Positions 28,680 to 40,130 of a stretch of 64,000 nucleotides of DNA are shown in pieces. Positions within the stretch are counted from its first letter, which is position 1; every line of letters begins with the position of its first letter. The stretch covers positions 56,976,584 to 57,040,583 of the forward strand of contig CM062296.1 of the NCBI GenBank assembly GCA_031216915.1. Direction: 5' to 3'. This stretch comes from Pictodentalium vernedei (taxonomy: Eukaryota > Mollusca > Scaphopoda > Dentaliida > Dentaliidae). Made by a program: the position numbers and the translations under genes. The notes below the pieces were generated by a model, which did not search any database, was not told the origin of the DNA, and worked only from the letters and a program-made list of their open reading frames with translations.

Positions 28680-31600
28680 GATGCCTAGTGGATGCTTGTT
28701 CGATAGTGAACAAAACTGCAAGCTTACTCGATACGATCGACGATAACAGTATTTCAGTATCCATTATAACTGAAATATGGTTAAGTTCAGACAATACATT
28801 TACTATCGGTGAGATCATTGCCAAGGGCAAGATTTTTAAACACAACCCCAGGAAGTCACAGCGAGCTGGAGATGTGGGTGTAATCTTTGATAACACTGTG
28901 AAGGTTAAGTTTAAGGCATCTCAGACTTGGGTTATATTCGTGTGCATTGACACCATTCTAACAATCGACTCACATTCAGTCCGTCTCATTGTCATTTATC
29001 GACCCACACAGAGCTCCAAAGACAAAGTCAATGTCAACCAATTCGTTAGCGAATTCCAAGACCCCCAAGGATGCATTACTGCGCTGCCAGGAAAATTCAT
29101 CATTGGAGGTGATTTTAATTTCCATATGGAGACGAAAACTTCCATGATTCTTCTAAACTACGTGATCTTATCAGTTCAATGAATTTACGTCAACATGTCC
29201 GTGGCACTACCCATAAAGATGATCACACATTGGATCCGCTGATCACCAGAGAATCCAATGCTGATCTTGTTAAAAATGTATTAATTGTTGATCTTGCAGT
29301 CGCTGTCCATTTTATGATTACAGTTAAAACTAGAAGTCCTGTCACGAATAGTGTGCTTATCTAGGCTTAATTGCGCGTTGGAACTGCACGCAATTGCCAT
29401 ATCGAATGGCATCCAAAGCACGACAGGTTCTCTTGGTTACTCATAGCAAACACATGCAATGTTTCTGCCAATGGACCTCCGGGTTACCCGGAGGTCCATT
29501 GCCTGAAACATTGCTTGTGCACAGGCCATATGTACAGAATTTGATAGCTTTACTTGGACCATAACGCGTACATTAATGCGCATATCAACGTGCTATTTGT
29601 GCGCATTGCATGACAGGACTTCTAGTTTTAACTGTATGTTCGATTTAGCATTTCCTCATCCCTCGCCTGTACGGAAGAAAGTCACATACCGCAAATACCG
29701 AAGTATTGACCTTGCTAAGTTTGCGGATGCTATTGCCTCGTCCCCCACCTCTAAACTCAACGAGGTGCAAACTGTTGACAGCATTGAATACATCCTCACT
29801 GGTTCACTTCAAAAAGTTATTGATATTTTTTGCGCCTAAGCAAACACGCACTTTTAGAGTACGCCCTTACCCACGGTGGTTCAGTGATAAGATTAGGCGT
29901 GCAAAAGATTTACGACGCATATTAGAGCTTCAGTGGCTGCAAACGAAACTGTGTGTTCACAGAAAGATGATTGTCAACCAGCGAAATGTTGTAAACAAAC
30001 TGGTCAAATCAGCGAAACAGAAATATTTTTTGGAGTTATTATCAGCTAATGTTAATTCCCTTAATGCGCTGTCTGTCGTTCTTGAGAAGCTTCTGTGTCG
30101 TCAAAAGACAACCGCACTCACAGAGCATGCGTTATACAAAGACCTGCGAATAGATTTTCTTCTTTCTTTTCTGAACAAAATAAAATGAAACTATCAGAAC
30201 TTCTCTTCATACAAGCTCACAATCGGATCCTCGAGAGATGGTCGAGATGCCATGCATCTGTGTTAAAGCCGTTGCACAGTTGTCCCAATTCAAACCTTTG
30301 GCTACAACAGATATCCAGAGGGTAATGTCCAAGGCACCATCTAAGCAATGCAGGCTAGATATCATTCCAACTTGGTTGTTAAAAGCATCTCTTTCGGTGT
30401 CAACTACACCGATCCTGAAACTGGCCAATGCCTCCCTCCAATCTGGCATATATTCAACAAGCACGAAACATGTTTTAGTTAAACCTCTTCTCCAAAAGCC
30501 AACACTTGACCCAGCGGTTTCTGAAAAACTACACCGACTGTTCTCTAATCTTTCATTCCTATCAACGATTATTGAGCGTGCGGTAGCTTCTCAGCTGAAA
30601 TCTCATTTGGCTCACATGGCCTAGCCGAAGTTAACCAATATGCATACCGATCTGATTGCAGTACAGAAACGCCGCTTCTAAGGGTCCAAACTGATATCCT
30701 CCTATCCATGGATAGACACAACCTAACATGCCTTGTTTTGTTAGATTTATGCGCCGCTTTTGACACCATAGACCATAAAATACTTATTGAAAGACTGGCA
30801 GTGAGAATATGCCTTACCAACCGATCACTTAATTGGTTTTCGTCGTACCTTAATGGTCGCACACAGAGTGTCCTCATTGGCAGCGAGTCGTCAGACAAAG
30901 ACACACTACGTTCTGGCGTCCCTCAAGGATCGGTTTTGGGTCCCCTACTGTACACTATCAATGTCTTACCTCTCGGTGACATTATCCGAAGCCATGGCCT
31001 TGATTTTCATTTTTGCGCAGATGACACACAGCTGAAAATTAGTTTTACTCACGCCCTTGAGCCTGAAGCATGCAGTAAGATTGAACTTTGTATTTCAGAC
31101 ATCAAGGCATGGATGACTGAAAACTTTCTTAAATTGTACAAGACAGAAGTAATATATCTAGGCTGACCCCATCAACTTCAAAAATATCCAAACTGTCCCT
31201 CAATATCGGAGGTTCTACGATAAAGCCCAGTCGTCGTTTTCGAAACTTAGCTTATTTCATGGAGGAAAATATGGCCGCTGATGAACATGTCAAACATGTC
31301 AGTCGCTGTGCATTTTTCATCTTAGAAATATTAGCAAAATTCGACCCTTCATTGATACACAGACCTGACAACAGCTTGTAGACGCATCTGTTATCACTCG
31401 CCTCGACTACTGCAACTCTCTTCTGATTGTCTCTAAAACAACTATTCTTGAAAAGCTACAACACACCAAAAATTGTGCTGCAGGGGTCATAACCAGAATT
31501 CCTAAGTACTGTCATATAACACCAGTACTTCCTGAGTTACATTGGGTACCCGTTAAGCAGATAATTCAATTTAAAATTGTCCTTTTGGTGTTTAAGCGTA

Positions 31601-32180
31601 TCTCGGGATCTGCACCATCCTAAATGTCCGATTTGCTTACCATCCACAAACCACCGAGGTCTCTTAGGTCACCAGGTTAACTCAATCTGTTTCAGCCCGA
31701 ATCTAAATGCACTAGTGTCGGTGATAGGGCCTTTGCGCTTGCGGGCCCAAGGCTTGGAAATCTCTTCCAATCGACACAAAAAATAGTAAATTTTTTGAAT
31801 CAATCAAGTCTGGTACTAAAACATACCTTTTTCGTAAAGCATTTTCTTTAGTGTTCTTTTAATTTTGGTCATAAACTCACATTAACAGCTCGTCAAGTCA
31901 CTCTCAAATAATTGTTTTTGGTAAAGTTGTAGTTTGTTTTTATTTTGATTTAATTCAATACCCCCCCCCCCCCACACCCTTTTTTTTCTTTTAGGTTATG
32001 TCGCTTTTATCGCCACGATATAGACTTGGTTGCTGGTGTGGCGTTGGATACCAATGAATGATAATAGTGATCCATGTAGCAATGTATCTGAGAGAAAATG
32101 TACGTGTACGTGTGTATGTTATTGTACAGCCATTGAGCACCGTGTGTGGATTCTAAGCTTTAAAATTATTATTATTATTA
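28680..32180 (+). mobile_element. Decayed CR1/Jockey-like LINE (endonuclease plus reverse transcriptase)
   Basis: An AP-endonuclease region is seen in pieces at about 28688-29320 (SIITEIWLSS, LIVIYRPTQSS, IIGGDFNFHM). The reverse transcriptase follows at about 30240-31170 with DLCAAFDTIDHKIL, RSGVPQGSVLGPLLY and the catalytic-type FCADDTQ. A C-terminal part (about 31200-31790) and an AT-rich 3' end with an (ATT)n tail near 32166-32182 complete it. Several frameshifts and stops make it a pseudogene. A 314-bp MITE (29321-29634) splits the endonuclease part. Confidence 0.8.
29321..29634. mobile_element. 314-bp TA-flanked MITE, copy 1 (inside the LINE)
   Basis: Terminal repeats cagttaaaactagaagtcct and its reverse complement, flanked by TA on both sides, the duplication made by Tc1/mariner-type transposases. 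The centre is a perfect palindrome around ggacctccgggttacccgga. Confidence 0.85.
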
Positions 32181-32232
32181 TTAACCCATTCAAACGAATA
32201 TGCAGTTCTGTATATATCCAAACACACATTAA

Positions 32233-32475
32233 CCCTTTACCTAACCTGAAAAGCAGACGACACTTGCAAAATAATTCTTGAATAACTATTTTTTTTCATT
32301 TTTGTCTCAAAAAACATAGGTTATGACCCCTCGTTGGAACGAGCTCGCTGAGCTCGTTCCAACGAGGGGTCATAACCTATGTTTTTGAGACAAAAAATGA
32401 AAAAAATAATGAAAATTAATTGACGATTTTTGAGAATAGCGCTGGCAGATTTTGGCCGTTACGTTGGGTAAAGGG
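32233..32475. mobile_element. TTAA foldback element, copy 2
   Basis: Ends ccctttaccta and ggtaaaggg, TTAA at 32229-32232 and 32476-32479. The centre is a perfect palindrome around ggaacgagctcgctgagctc with arms of over 30 bp. The following 32480-33620 contains no gene that I recognise. Confidence 0.8.
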
Positions 32476-33628
32476 TTAATTTGTCACAAGCGTATATGTA
32501 TCGATGTAGAGGATACTTTGGTTTTTGAGTGGATACCATAACTATTTTATGAGTGACTAGCAAGCGTCAAGCCGATAGCTTAAATTTAAGATTTTGTTGT
32601 TTTAAAAATGTATATATATTTGGTAATTTTTCTCGCTCCTGCTAAAAGTGTAAGAACTGGTATATGAAAATCGATTTGTCAAGTAAGCCATCTGTGTATA
32701 CAATTAGAAGTAAATCAGTGAGGGCGCAATAAAAGTGATAATTTTAATGAAACGGAACATCAAGAGGAGCCTGTAACGCCAATTAGCGCTTATCTGGTCT
32801 ACAGCAATGATCTTGCCTGATAAGCTGTTAACAAAAGACATCCGTTTAGCTACCCAACTTATCAGTTATCTAATTATATGGTCGTGGGTGGTGATAATCT
32901 CATGACCCCAAGTAGCACACATGTAGTGTCTTGTGTTGCATTGACAGCATCAATTGTTGACAAAGGACTGCCAGAAATGTCAACATATACCGAAACAAAT
33001 GAGATTTGAAAGAGAATTTTAAATTAAGTCCGATCTATAGCGACTAAGTTCAAGAGAAGCAATTAAAATGGGAATTAATATCCTTGGTATCGAATAAGAG
33101 TCGGGTTTTTTTTCGAAAAATTCTTCCCAGGCTTAAGGCGTATAAGACTTCGGGTCGTAGGCTAGAAGCTGGGAATGCCCCATGCTATAGGTTAGAGGAG
33201 GTGCCGCATAAGTGCGGAAGTATAGGAACGTTATAAGGGGAGCCACAGAGCCACAGAGCTCATATTTAGAGTAGGAACAGTCGCGGGCCAAGTGGATGGC
33301 CATATATGAGTGTAGGATCAGAAATAGGAAGTACGAGCTCTGGGAGCTCGCGAACATTGGCATTCAGGTAGACAGTATAACCTGTTGTAGAAGGCAAGCC
33401 ATACGTAGATAGAGTATGTATTGCCTGTATGAATGTTAGTCTGCGGTGAGTAGAGGGAAGCACTTAACCCTAAAAGTAGTGGCTGTTAGAGTAAAGGCGC
33501 CCTGTAAAGTGGCAATACGTTACTGGCCGACAATGGCACTGATATAGTGAAATTCAGTTGTATGTTCGAGAAAAAGCGACCAGAGTTCAGAGACACTACA
33601 ATGAGCTGAGATCAAATACCAGCGACAA

Positions 33629-34091
33629 GCAGGGGCGGCGGAAGCTCCAAAAAAGTGTGTGTGTGGGGGGGGGGGGGGGGGGGGGTAACTGGGTAACTGC
33701 AGGGGTGTACACATGCGCACGTTTTACAATAGTCCAAACTTGGACCCAAAGTCCGTAATGTGATTTTTTGGTTTGGTACGTCCAAAGAACGTACCAAACC
33801 AAAACATTACATTACGGACTTTGGGTCCAAGTTTGGACTAGTTTTACTATTACTATACATGTAGTCTGCGCTTATTATGGCTAGTTGCGAACTTGCGATG
33901 TGCAATATCTCAATATATAAAATGGACAGTGACACCGATAGTATTATATTGCTAATTTTGATAGAACTTTATTACTATCTTCCACAGTCAATACGGCCAT
34001 AGGGGTTATGTACGTTATGTCAGAATATGTCCTGTTAATTGGTGGAAAAAAGTGTGGGGGCATGTGCCCCTTCCCCGGCTCCGCCGCCCCT
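33629..34091. mobile_element. hAT-like non-autonomous element, 8-9-bp TSD
   Basis: Ends (c)aggggcggcggaagc and, reversed, (t)aggggcggcggagcc, flanked by agcgacaa (33621-33628 and 34092-34099). It contains a poly-G tract and a near-perfect hairpin at 33730-33840 (arm starts agtccaaacttggaccc). No transposase. Confidence 0.75.
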
Positions 34092-34232
34092 AGCGACAAG
34101 GAAGAACGAACCAGCTACAAGGCAGCAACATACCAGCGACTACAGAGAACGGGTGCCGGCAAAGTGACTCACAAACTGTGCGGGTGGGATATGACTGACG
34201 CTTGTTCTTTTTTCATTCATTGGATTTCTTGT

Positions 34233-34306
34233 GTGGTCATGATTAGCCATTGTGCAGAAATATGTGACCTTAAACGCCAATAATCAAATAAATAAATAAA
34301 TAAATA
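34233..34306 (+). mobile_element. 5'-truncated SINE copy with 14-bp TSD
   Basis: Matches the 3' end of the SINE at 48034-48284 (ggtcatgattagccattgtg) and ends in (AAAT)n. It is flanked by a perfect duplication attggatttcttgt (34219-34232, 34307-34320). The 5' truncation is typical of target-primed retroposition. Confidence 0.8.
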
Positions 34307-34579
34307 ATTGGATTTCTTGTAAGTCATAAGTTACTATATTTTTTCCAAATGTATTAAAATTGTTATTTTCAGTGAAGCCCTGTTGACTATGCTTTTTTGA
34401 GGAAAAGTCACTGACACCTTCAGGATGAGAACCACCCCAATAAATACGAAACAGGCGGGTTCGACACGGTGATACGAACATTCAGGCACAGATTCAGACG
34501 GCACTCCTTGAGTCTAGGCTGAAGATGCGACGTAAATCTATTTCTCCCAGCAACGACCATGTCCGGTTTCCGACAGCAT

Positions 34580-34633
34580 GTGAAATATACAGTTTCAACG
34601 AACGAAGATCGCTCGTTGAAACTTTATATTTCA
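34580..34633. repeat. Hairpin
   Basis: gtgaaatatacagtttcaac faces its near reverse complement across 'gaacgaagatcgctc'. The flanks (34321-34579 and 34634-34990) hold nothing recognisable. Confidence 0.75.
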
Positions 34634-34991
34634 CCAGCTCGTCATTCCTGAAATAATTATTTTATCTATTGACTAAAGTGAATTTTTTGATTTAATTGGT
34701 TGATAGATACATGGTATGAGACCATATTCATTGAAACCCACGATACGTCCGCCCAGCCACTGACAAATTTCCCATACCCAGTGGAAGCCTCGTTCCGAAA
34801 TCTACAAATTGTCCATACATAATAATTTTTTTATACTAGTTATATCAGCATATTTTCACAAAAACTCATTTGCACAAAAATTCCACTGAAACCTGTATGG
34901 CTCAACAATGGAAGATAAAAGATCTCATGCTGTGTGTGTTCACACATGAAATAGATTGTACTTCTAAAACGGAAAGTCAATAGATAAATTC

Positions 34992-35129
34992 GTTACCCCG
35001 TGTCTGATCACGTGGTACGGGTTTTACCTACCCGAAGCCAGCCGTATCCCATGAGGCCTTCGACCTCATGGGATACGGCTGGCTTCGGGTGGGTAAAAAC
35101 CCGTACCACGTGATCAGACACGGGGTAAC
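34992..35129. repeat. Near-perfect 138-bp palindrome
   Basis: Arms of about 67 bp starting gttaccccgtgtctgatcac are complementary apart from one or two positions, with a tip near 'gaggccttcgacctc'. Such DNA can form a cruciform. No flanking duplication was found. Confidence 0.9.
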
Positions 35130-35589
35130 TACTTGTATCTACTCAATAAACTGCAGGCATTCTTTTCATTATATACGATGCATATTCTAGAAATATCTTA
35201 ACGTTTTAATCCACAATCAACGCAAAGTAATTCGAAAACAACATTTCCATTTAAAAGCCATCAGCGGACACCCAACGAACCGCGTTCAGCGACAAATTAG
35301 TCATCCGAGACACAAAATAGTTTCCATAGCTTTCACTCAAAGCTGCACTGAAACTTTAATGTATATCAACTTAATACCATACAAAACAATAACAAAAACT
35401 TTTCAACATGAACAGTAAACATATCACATTCTCGTAACATTTTAGCGATTTTATTTCATGTTCATTGATACTATTTTCACAATGATTCGCCGTTTGTACC
35501 CACAGTGAAAAATACAATTTTTATAACTTAATCGTCTTGTGTATCTTAAGACGAAAAATGCAATGTCTAAGTTTTCGCAGTTCCCTTAT

Positions 35590-35845
35590 AGTTTTAACTC
35601 TCAGAAGCCGGGAGTCGAGTTGTCTTGCCTGTTTAGTAATACGGCAGGTACTCTGGCTTTGACGGTTTGGGTATCTTTGGGCTGGGGAAGAATTAAACAC
35701 TGAGCAGGTGCTTCTAGTCAAGTGTCGTCTGCCTGCATAGGCAGACGACACTTGACTAGAAGCACCTGTTTACTGTAAGTTTTTCGCGGTATGTCATGTT
35801 CAATAAATTAATTCTGATTCCCCGGCTTCTAAGAGTTAACGGAAG
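35590..35845. repeat. Foldback repeat with a perfect core
   Basis: The core 35705-35768 is a perfect palindrome (arm caggtgcttctagtcaagtg). Outer arms near 35597 (aactctcagaagccggg) and 35820 (ccccggcttctaagagtt) are also complementary, suggesting an old inverted-repeat element. Confidence 0.65.
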
Positions 35846-36057
35846 AACATTAATTATAAAAGATAATAAACAAATGCAAAGATTTAGTAACCTTTTATCC
35901 ACCAAATTGAAACTCAGCACATCGCTAGAAAAAAAAATCGAATTTTATTATGTTTCACATTTCTTCTCTCAAACAGTAATATGACCTCCTCATTAGAAAG
36001 TGCTCGGTGCGTTCATCCTTTTTCGGAACCATCAATAATTGTTTAGAAGATAAATAG

Positions 36058-36203
36058 AGGATATGGAATGAGTGTTTTTCTCATATAATATTTATGAAAC
36101 GAGTCAAAGAATTTTCCGTTTTGGCGAGCCTCTGGCGAGCCCAAATGGAAAATTCGGACGAGTTTCATAAATATTATATGAGAAAAACACTCATTTCATA
36201 TTC
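36058..36203. repeat. Long hairpin, arms about 45 bp plus inner stem
   Basis: The arm starts gatatggaatgagtgttttt. The inner stem ends at 'ggcgagcctctggcgagcc', a centre related to that at 8138-8155. Confidence 0.75.
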
Positions 36204-36256
36204 TATTTATCATATGACACACACACGCACAAATTAGCCACTTAGTATGACTTTGT

Positions 36257-36473
36257 AACCTTTCACCAAACTTGAGTTGCAGACGGCACTTGGAAAAAAC
36301 ATCCTCGTATAACTAAAAAGTTTCATTTTTTGCTTCCAAAACATAGGTTATGACCCTATCATTGGAACGAGCTCGTCAAGCTCGTTCCAATGAGGGGTCA
36401 TAACCTATGGTTTGGAACCAAAAAGTGAAAATTAAAAAAAAAATGAATGGCGTTTTTCTTGTAGGTAAAAGAT
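36257..36473. mobile_element. TTAA foldback element, copy 3 (diverged ends)
   Basis: The central palindrome around ggaacgagctcgtcaagctc and flanking 'cataggttatgaccc' match copies 1 and 2. The left end is degenerate (taacctttcacca); the right end is 'aggtaaaaga' followed by TTAA. Confidence 0.6.
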
Positions 36474-36518
36474 TAATACAATATAACCCTCCCTAAATAG
36501 GACAGATAACGTAAATTC

Positions 36519-36710
36519 TCCCCACTGAAGTTATGCAAATGTCACCCAGTTGTTTTTTGTTTAGCCAATCAAATTGTCCAGTTTTGAAATTGACCAATGA
36601 AAGCTCCCGACTCTAGTTATGCAAATTATGAAAATGTGGCCCAGTTTTATTTTGTTCAGCCAATCAAATTGTCTACTTTTGAAATTGACCAATGAAATTG
36701 ACGGAAGGCT
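36519..36710. repeat. Direct repeat, about 100-bp unit, two copies
   Basis: Both units contain 'gttatgcaaat', 'cccagtt', 'agccaatcaaattgtc' and 'tttgaaattgaccaatgaaa'. Non-coding. Confidence 0.65.
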
Positions 36711-37061
36711 TTATTTATCACTGATTAATATGAAAACAAAATATCAAATGTTTTAAAGTGAACAAAACGGACGAGTCATATGGTAAAATAAAGTGTCGAA
36801 TGGTTTTTATGAGAAGATTAGCATGAAGCTTGTGTCTTGGAAGGATATCGGAAAATTATTTTGTGTGGTTCGGTTAGCAGTTTAGTATGAAGCCATGTTA
36901 GACTATGGATGAAATTATTTCTGATTCACTTTGTATAACTGACCAGTTAACACCCAGTTAGAATATATTTCAACTTTCAATTACGCTAACGCTATCTGAC
37001 AGGGTTAACTCTTTCAATGCCGGCACATGGAAGGTATCATTTCCGTCAGTACTGTCAACGG

Positions 37062-37402
37062 CAAAATGGGCTAAACCATCCTGGTTTGTTGGGAGGTTCA
37101 TTATAATTTAATTCAACAGCTCTGTCTTGCTATTGGATTAAATTATTACACAGACTCGTTTCAGTTTTTTTTTGCGAAAATGGCTAAACCATTCTGGTTT
37201 GTTGGGAGATTCAGCAATAATTTAATCCAACGGCTCTGTCTAGCTATTGGATTAAATTTTTAGCGAGCCTCGCTTCAGATTTTTTTTGCAAAATGCGCAA
37301 AATCATTCTGGTTTGTTGGGACGTTCAGCAGTAATTTAATCCTGCTCCGTCGGGGCCGTTGGATTAAATTATTACAGAGTCGCTCTTCAGATTTTTTTTT
37401 AT
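37062..37402. repeat. Tandem repeat, three units of about 113-115 bp
   Basis: Units start near 37062, 37177 and 37290, each with 'ctggtttgttggga.gttcag', a stem-loop pairing taatttaatccaac with ttggattaaat around a GC-rich loop, and a T tract. Units diverge by point changes. Non-coding. Confidence 0.75.
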
Positions 37403-37525
37403 ATCGTCTGCTCGTTCACTACCAATTTCTTCGTCACGCAAAAATTTATGCACATCGGATTGAAGGGGTAAATTGGAGCATCCATGTCACGTTTCTCTGA
37501 AGCATCCTTTTCCTGGATAAACTAG

Positions 37526-37604
37526 ACGAACCAGAGATTTGTAGGCTGTTTCCTTCAGTACCAAAGGCACTGAAGGAAACAGCCTACAAATCTCTGGTTA
37601 GTTC
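37526..37604. repeat. Hairpin preceding LINE fragment
   Basis: gaaccagagatttgtaggct pairs with the start of the adjacent LINE-derived reading frame across 'accaaaggc'. It may have arisen by an inverted duplication of the LINE fragment end. Confidence 0.7.
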
Positions 37605-38045
37605 AAAACTTGAATACGTCTGCATAGTCTGGGATCCATACACTAAAAAGAATATAGAGAATTTGGAGATGATCCAACGTCAAGCGTCACGCTTTGTGTG
37701 CAATGACTATCGTAGACACAGCAGCGTAAGCGACATGCTCCGTTCTTTAAACAGGCCATCCCCGCAGGAGCGACGGGCGAACAAACGCATCAAAAACATA
37801 ATCTCTGGATGCAACGACGCAATCCCAAAAGAAAAGTACATCAAAATGGGACCGGCCCGAACCAGAAGCCGAAATGACACGAAACTGGCGGTCTTCGAGG
37901 CGAACACAGAAGAATTTAAACATTCATTCTTCCCACGTACAACCGTGGACTGGAACGGCTGCAATGAAGCCGCTATCGATAACATTTGCGGCAACCCCGC
38001 CATGCGTGTAAGAAACACCATGCCTTCCCAGTGTTATAATACGCG
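37590..38045 (+). pseudogene. LINE reverse transcriptase C-terminal fragment
   Basis: The frame reads SSKLEYVCIVWDPYTKKN, then IQRQASRFVCNDYRR, and later FPRTTVDWN. These blocks are typical of the region after the catalytic domain in CR1/Jockey-type reverse transcriptases. No catalytic motifs precede it: the copy is strongly 5'-truncated. The downstream 'ttcagattcagattcaga' repeats close it. 38050-38616 holds nothing else recognisable. Confidence 0.65.
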
Positions 38046-38620
38046 TTACACAGTAATCCCATTCAGATTCAGATTCAGACGTTATTTCTTTAAATGTCGA
38101 TGTTTTTTACAACACCATGGGGCATGCTTCGTCTTAATTTATATTCATTTTCGATCAATTTATCAATTACCCGGAGGATGGATGAAGTCTGTAAGAGCGA
38201 ACAGGAAATGTTTATCAATTTAACGTCAAACGTATCGTTCAAGATTCTCCGTTGTGACATATGATCCTTCTATCCCCTCGAATGTATACGTATAGCACTG
38301 ATGGGCGAAAATATGATATTTTACTTGATAAAAAAGAACTGGCAGCCATGGCATTATCTATAGATTAATTACTGCGGAGCATCTTATCTTAGTTCCAAAA
38401 AAACATCAGTGATCTGTTTATCCAATGAACCCTGGGTTACTTTTCATGTAAACATGGGCTGATAACGGGACAGACTTTTAGAACACTCCTATGTTGAATT
38501 CCATCACGAGCCGACCCTACAGGTCTCCCGGACATATATTGTCCAACCAATTTGAAAAGTGCTGTGATATCCATAATACAGAATCTCAAATGAGGAACGA
38601 TTTCATTCGAAATTAGTTAA

Positions 38621-38862
38621 CCCTTTACACAACGCAGACGATATCAAAATTTATTATTTTAAATATAATTTTTTAAAATTTTTTCAAAAAATTTCAACAA
38701 AACCATATCATGTGACCCCTCATTGGAACGAGCTCAATGAGCTCGTTCCAATGAGGGGTCACATGATATGGTTTTGTTGAAATATTTTGAAAAAATTAAT
38801 TTTTTCAACTACTCAATTTGCATATTACGCGGGCGGATGCGGACGATTCGTTAGGTAAAGGG
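38621..38862. mobile_element. TTAA foldback element, copy 4 (second subfamily)
   Basis: Ends ccctttacaca and ggtaaagg, TTAA at 38617-38620 and 38863-38866. A long perfect palindrome around ggaacgagctcaatgagctc is flanked by 'catatcatgtgacccctc', which differs from copies 1-3 and matches copies at 43840 and 4828. Confidence 0.8.
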
Positions 38863-39169
38863 TTAACAGAGATCAGTGAATCGACCTGAGCCGAGACTTT
38901 CTTCTGCTCAGATCGATTTTTGTGAACGAGGTTCAGAAATGTGATATGATATCAAATCGTCGGCTCAGGTGAATTTTAGGGAACTCGGTTAAGAAATTTC
39001 ATATCTAACAGTGACAAATGTATCATTTTTATCACATAATTTGTAATTTAACAGATAACCACTTTAAAAACAGAGAAAAAACATTCAATTTTACTTTCGA
39101 AACCAACTCAGTCACAATGTTACGATGTAACCTTGACTTCTGACGTCACGTGTTTAGTAGACATGTTGC

Positions 39170-40130
39170 CGTCTATATTTCCGTAAGGAACACTTTGATG
39201 TTGATAATGATATGATAAACAAGAATAAAATGGCATTTACTGACTTTATTTTCAAAGTAGCATTCAGATAAAACAGCCCCGATCAGTCGATTGATTGAAT
39301 AGATTTGGGCGGTGCTTATATCATGGAAAAATAAAATGATTCTACCGTTGAAGCGACTCACAACTTGACATATAGATGTAAACAAAAATTTGTGACAAGC
39401 GAAGAACATACTTTGGTAGCGCCAAATTTTATGTGAAAAGGGTGGTGCTTTCCTGACTAAAATCGGAATTTAAAACCACACCACCTCACTGGGCACTATA
39501 TGGGCGTAGTCAACGACAAGCCATGCACTGGTCCTTATATTATATCGAACAACTTGAAAATGCAAATTAACCAAATAATCTACAATCCAAACTGTAAACA
39601 TTTAATGATGTTTTTATTTTGAACAACAAAGGAGAAATGAGAATAATGTGTGGATATTGATAATTGTTCGACACAATGATACTATTCCTCGCCTCTGCCA
39701 ATGTCTCACTCCGGGTTCTGAGGGTAGATCACGACTCGTCTTCGACTCGACGTGATCTGCCCTCAGAACCCGGAGCTCGACTCGGATACATATTTTGTAC
39801 ATCCACATAATGGTAATAATCTCTATTTATCGGAACGTATCCCCTCGGAAAACTGCGGCTATTCTTGCGACGCTAAAAAAACGAAGTATATATTTTTTTT
39901 TGTAAATCGAATTGTCTCACAGTTGGCCGGAATTTTCTGCCACCAAATTTGGATAAATCGTTACTTTGTACGTTTTTATAACCAGAAAATGCATATAGTG
40001 CCCGTGCTAAAAATAGAAAACATATAGTGCCCTTATGTAGTGACCCTTCACCTCTGTGCTGGGCAACTACACGAAATAGGGTATTACCTTTCAGCCAATC
40101 AGAATGCAAGGAAGTCAAGTGAGGTATAAT
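39170..40130. repeat. Large dispersed repeat, copy 1
   Basis: Several blocks recur in inverted orientation at about 44590-45571: 'cactgggcactatatgggcg' (39486), 'agccaatcagaatgcaagga' (40094) and 'ctacacgaaatagggta' (40068). It also contains a hairpin at 39709-39775. The short ORFs are not similar between the copies, so it is not coding. Confidence 0.5.
39709..39775. repeat. Perfect hairpin
   Basis: ctccgggttctgagggtaga closes on its near reverse complement with tip 'actcgtcttcgactcga'. Confidence 0.8.

Noticed and set aside
28408-28680. Further Polinton sequence to the right of element A
   Set aside because: The terminal repeat ends cleanly at 28407 and is followed by the target duplication; the DNA beyond is host.
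33580-33802. Several small frames around the poly-G tract
   Set aside because: Homopolymer-encoded Gly and Pro runs within a hAT-like element; not coding.
37707-38021. 104-codon minus-strand frame
   Set aside because: Antisense to the LINE C-terminal fragment, whose plus-strand peptide matches the family.
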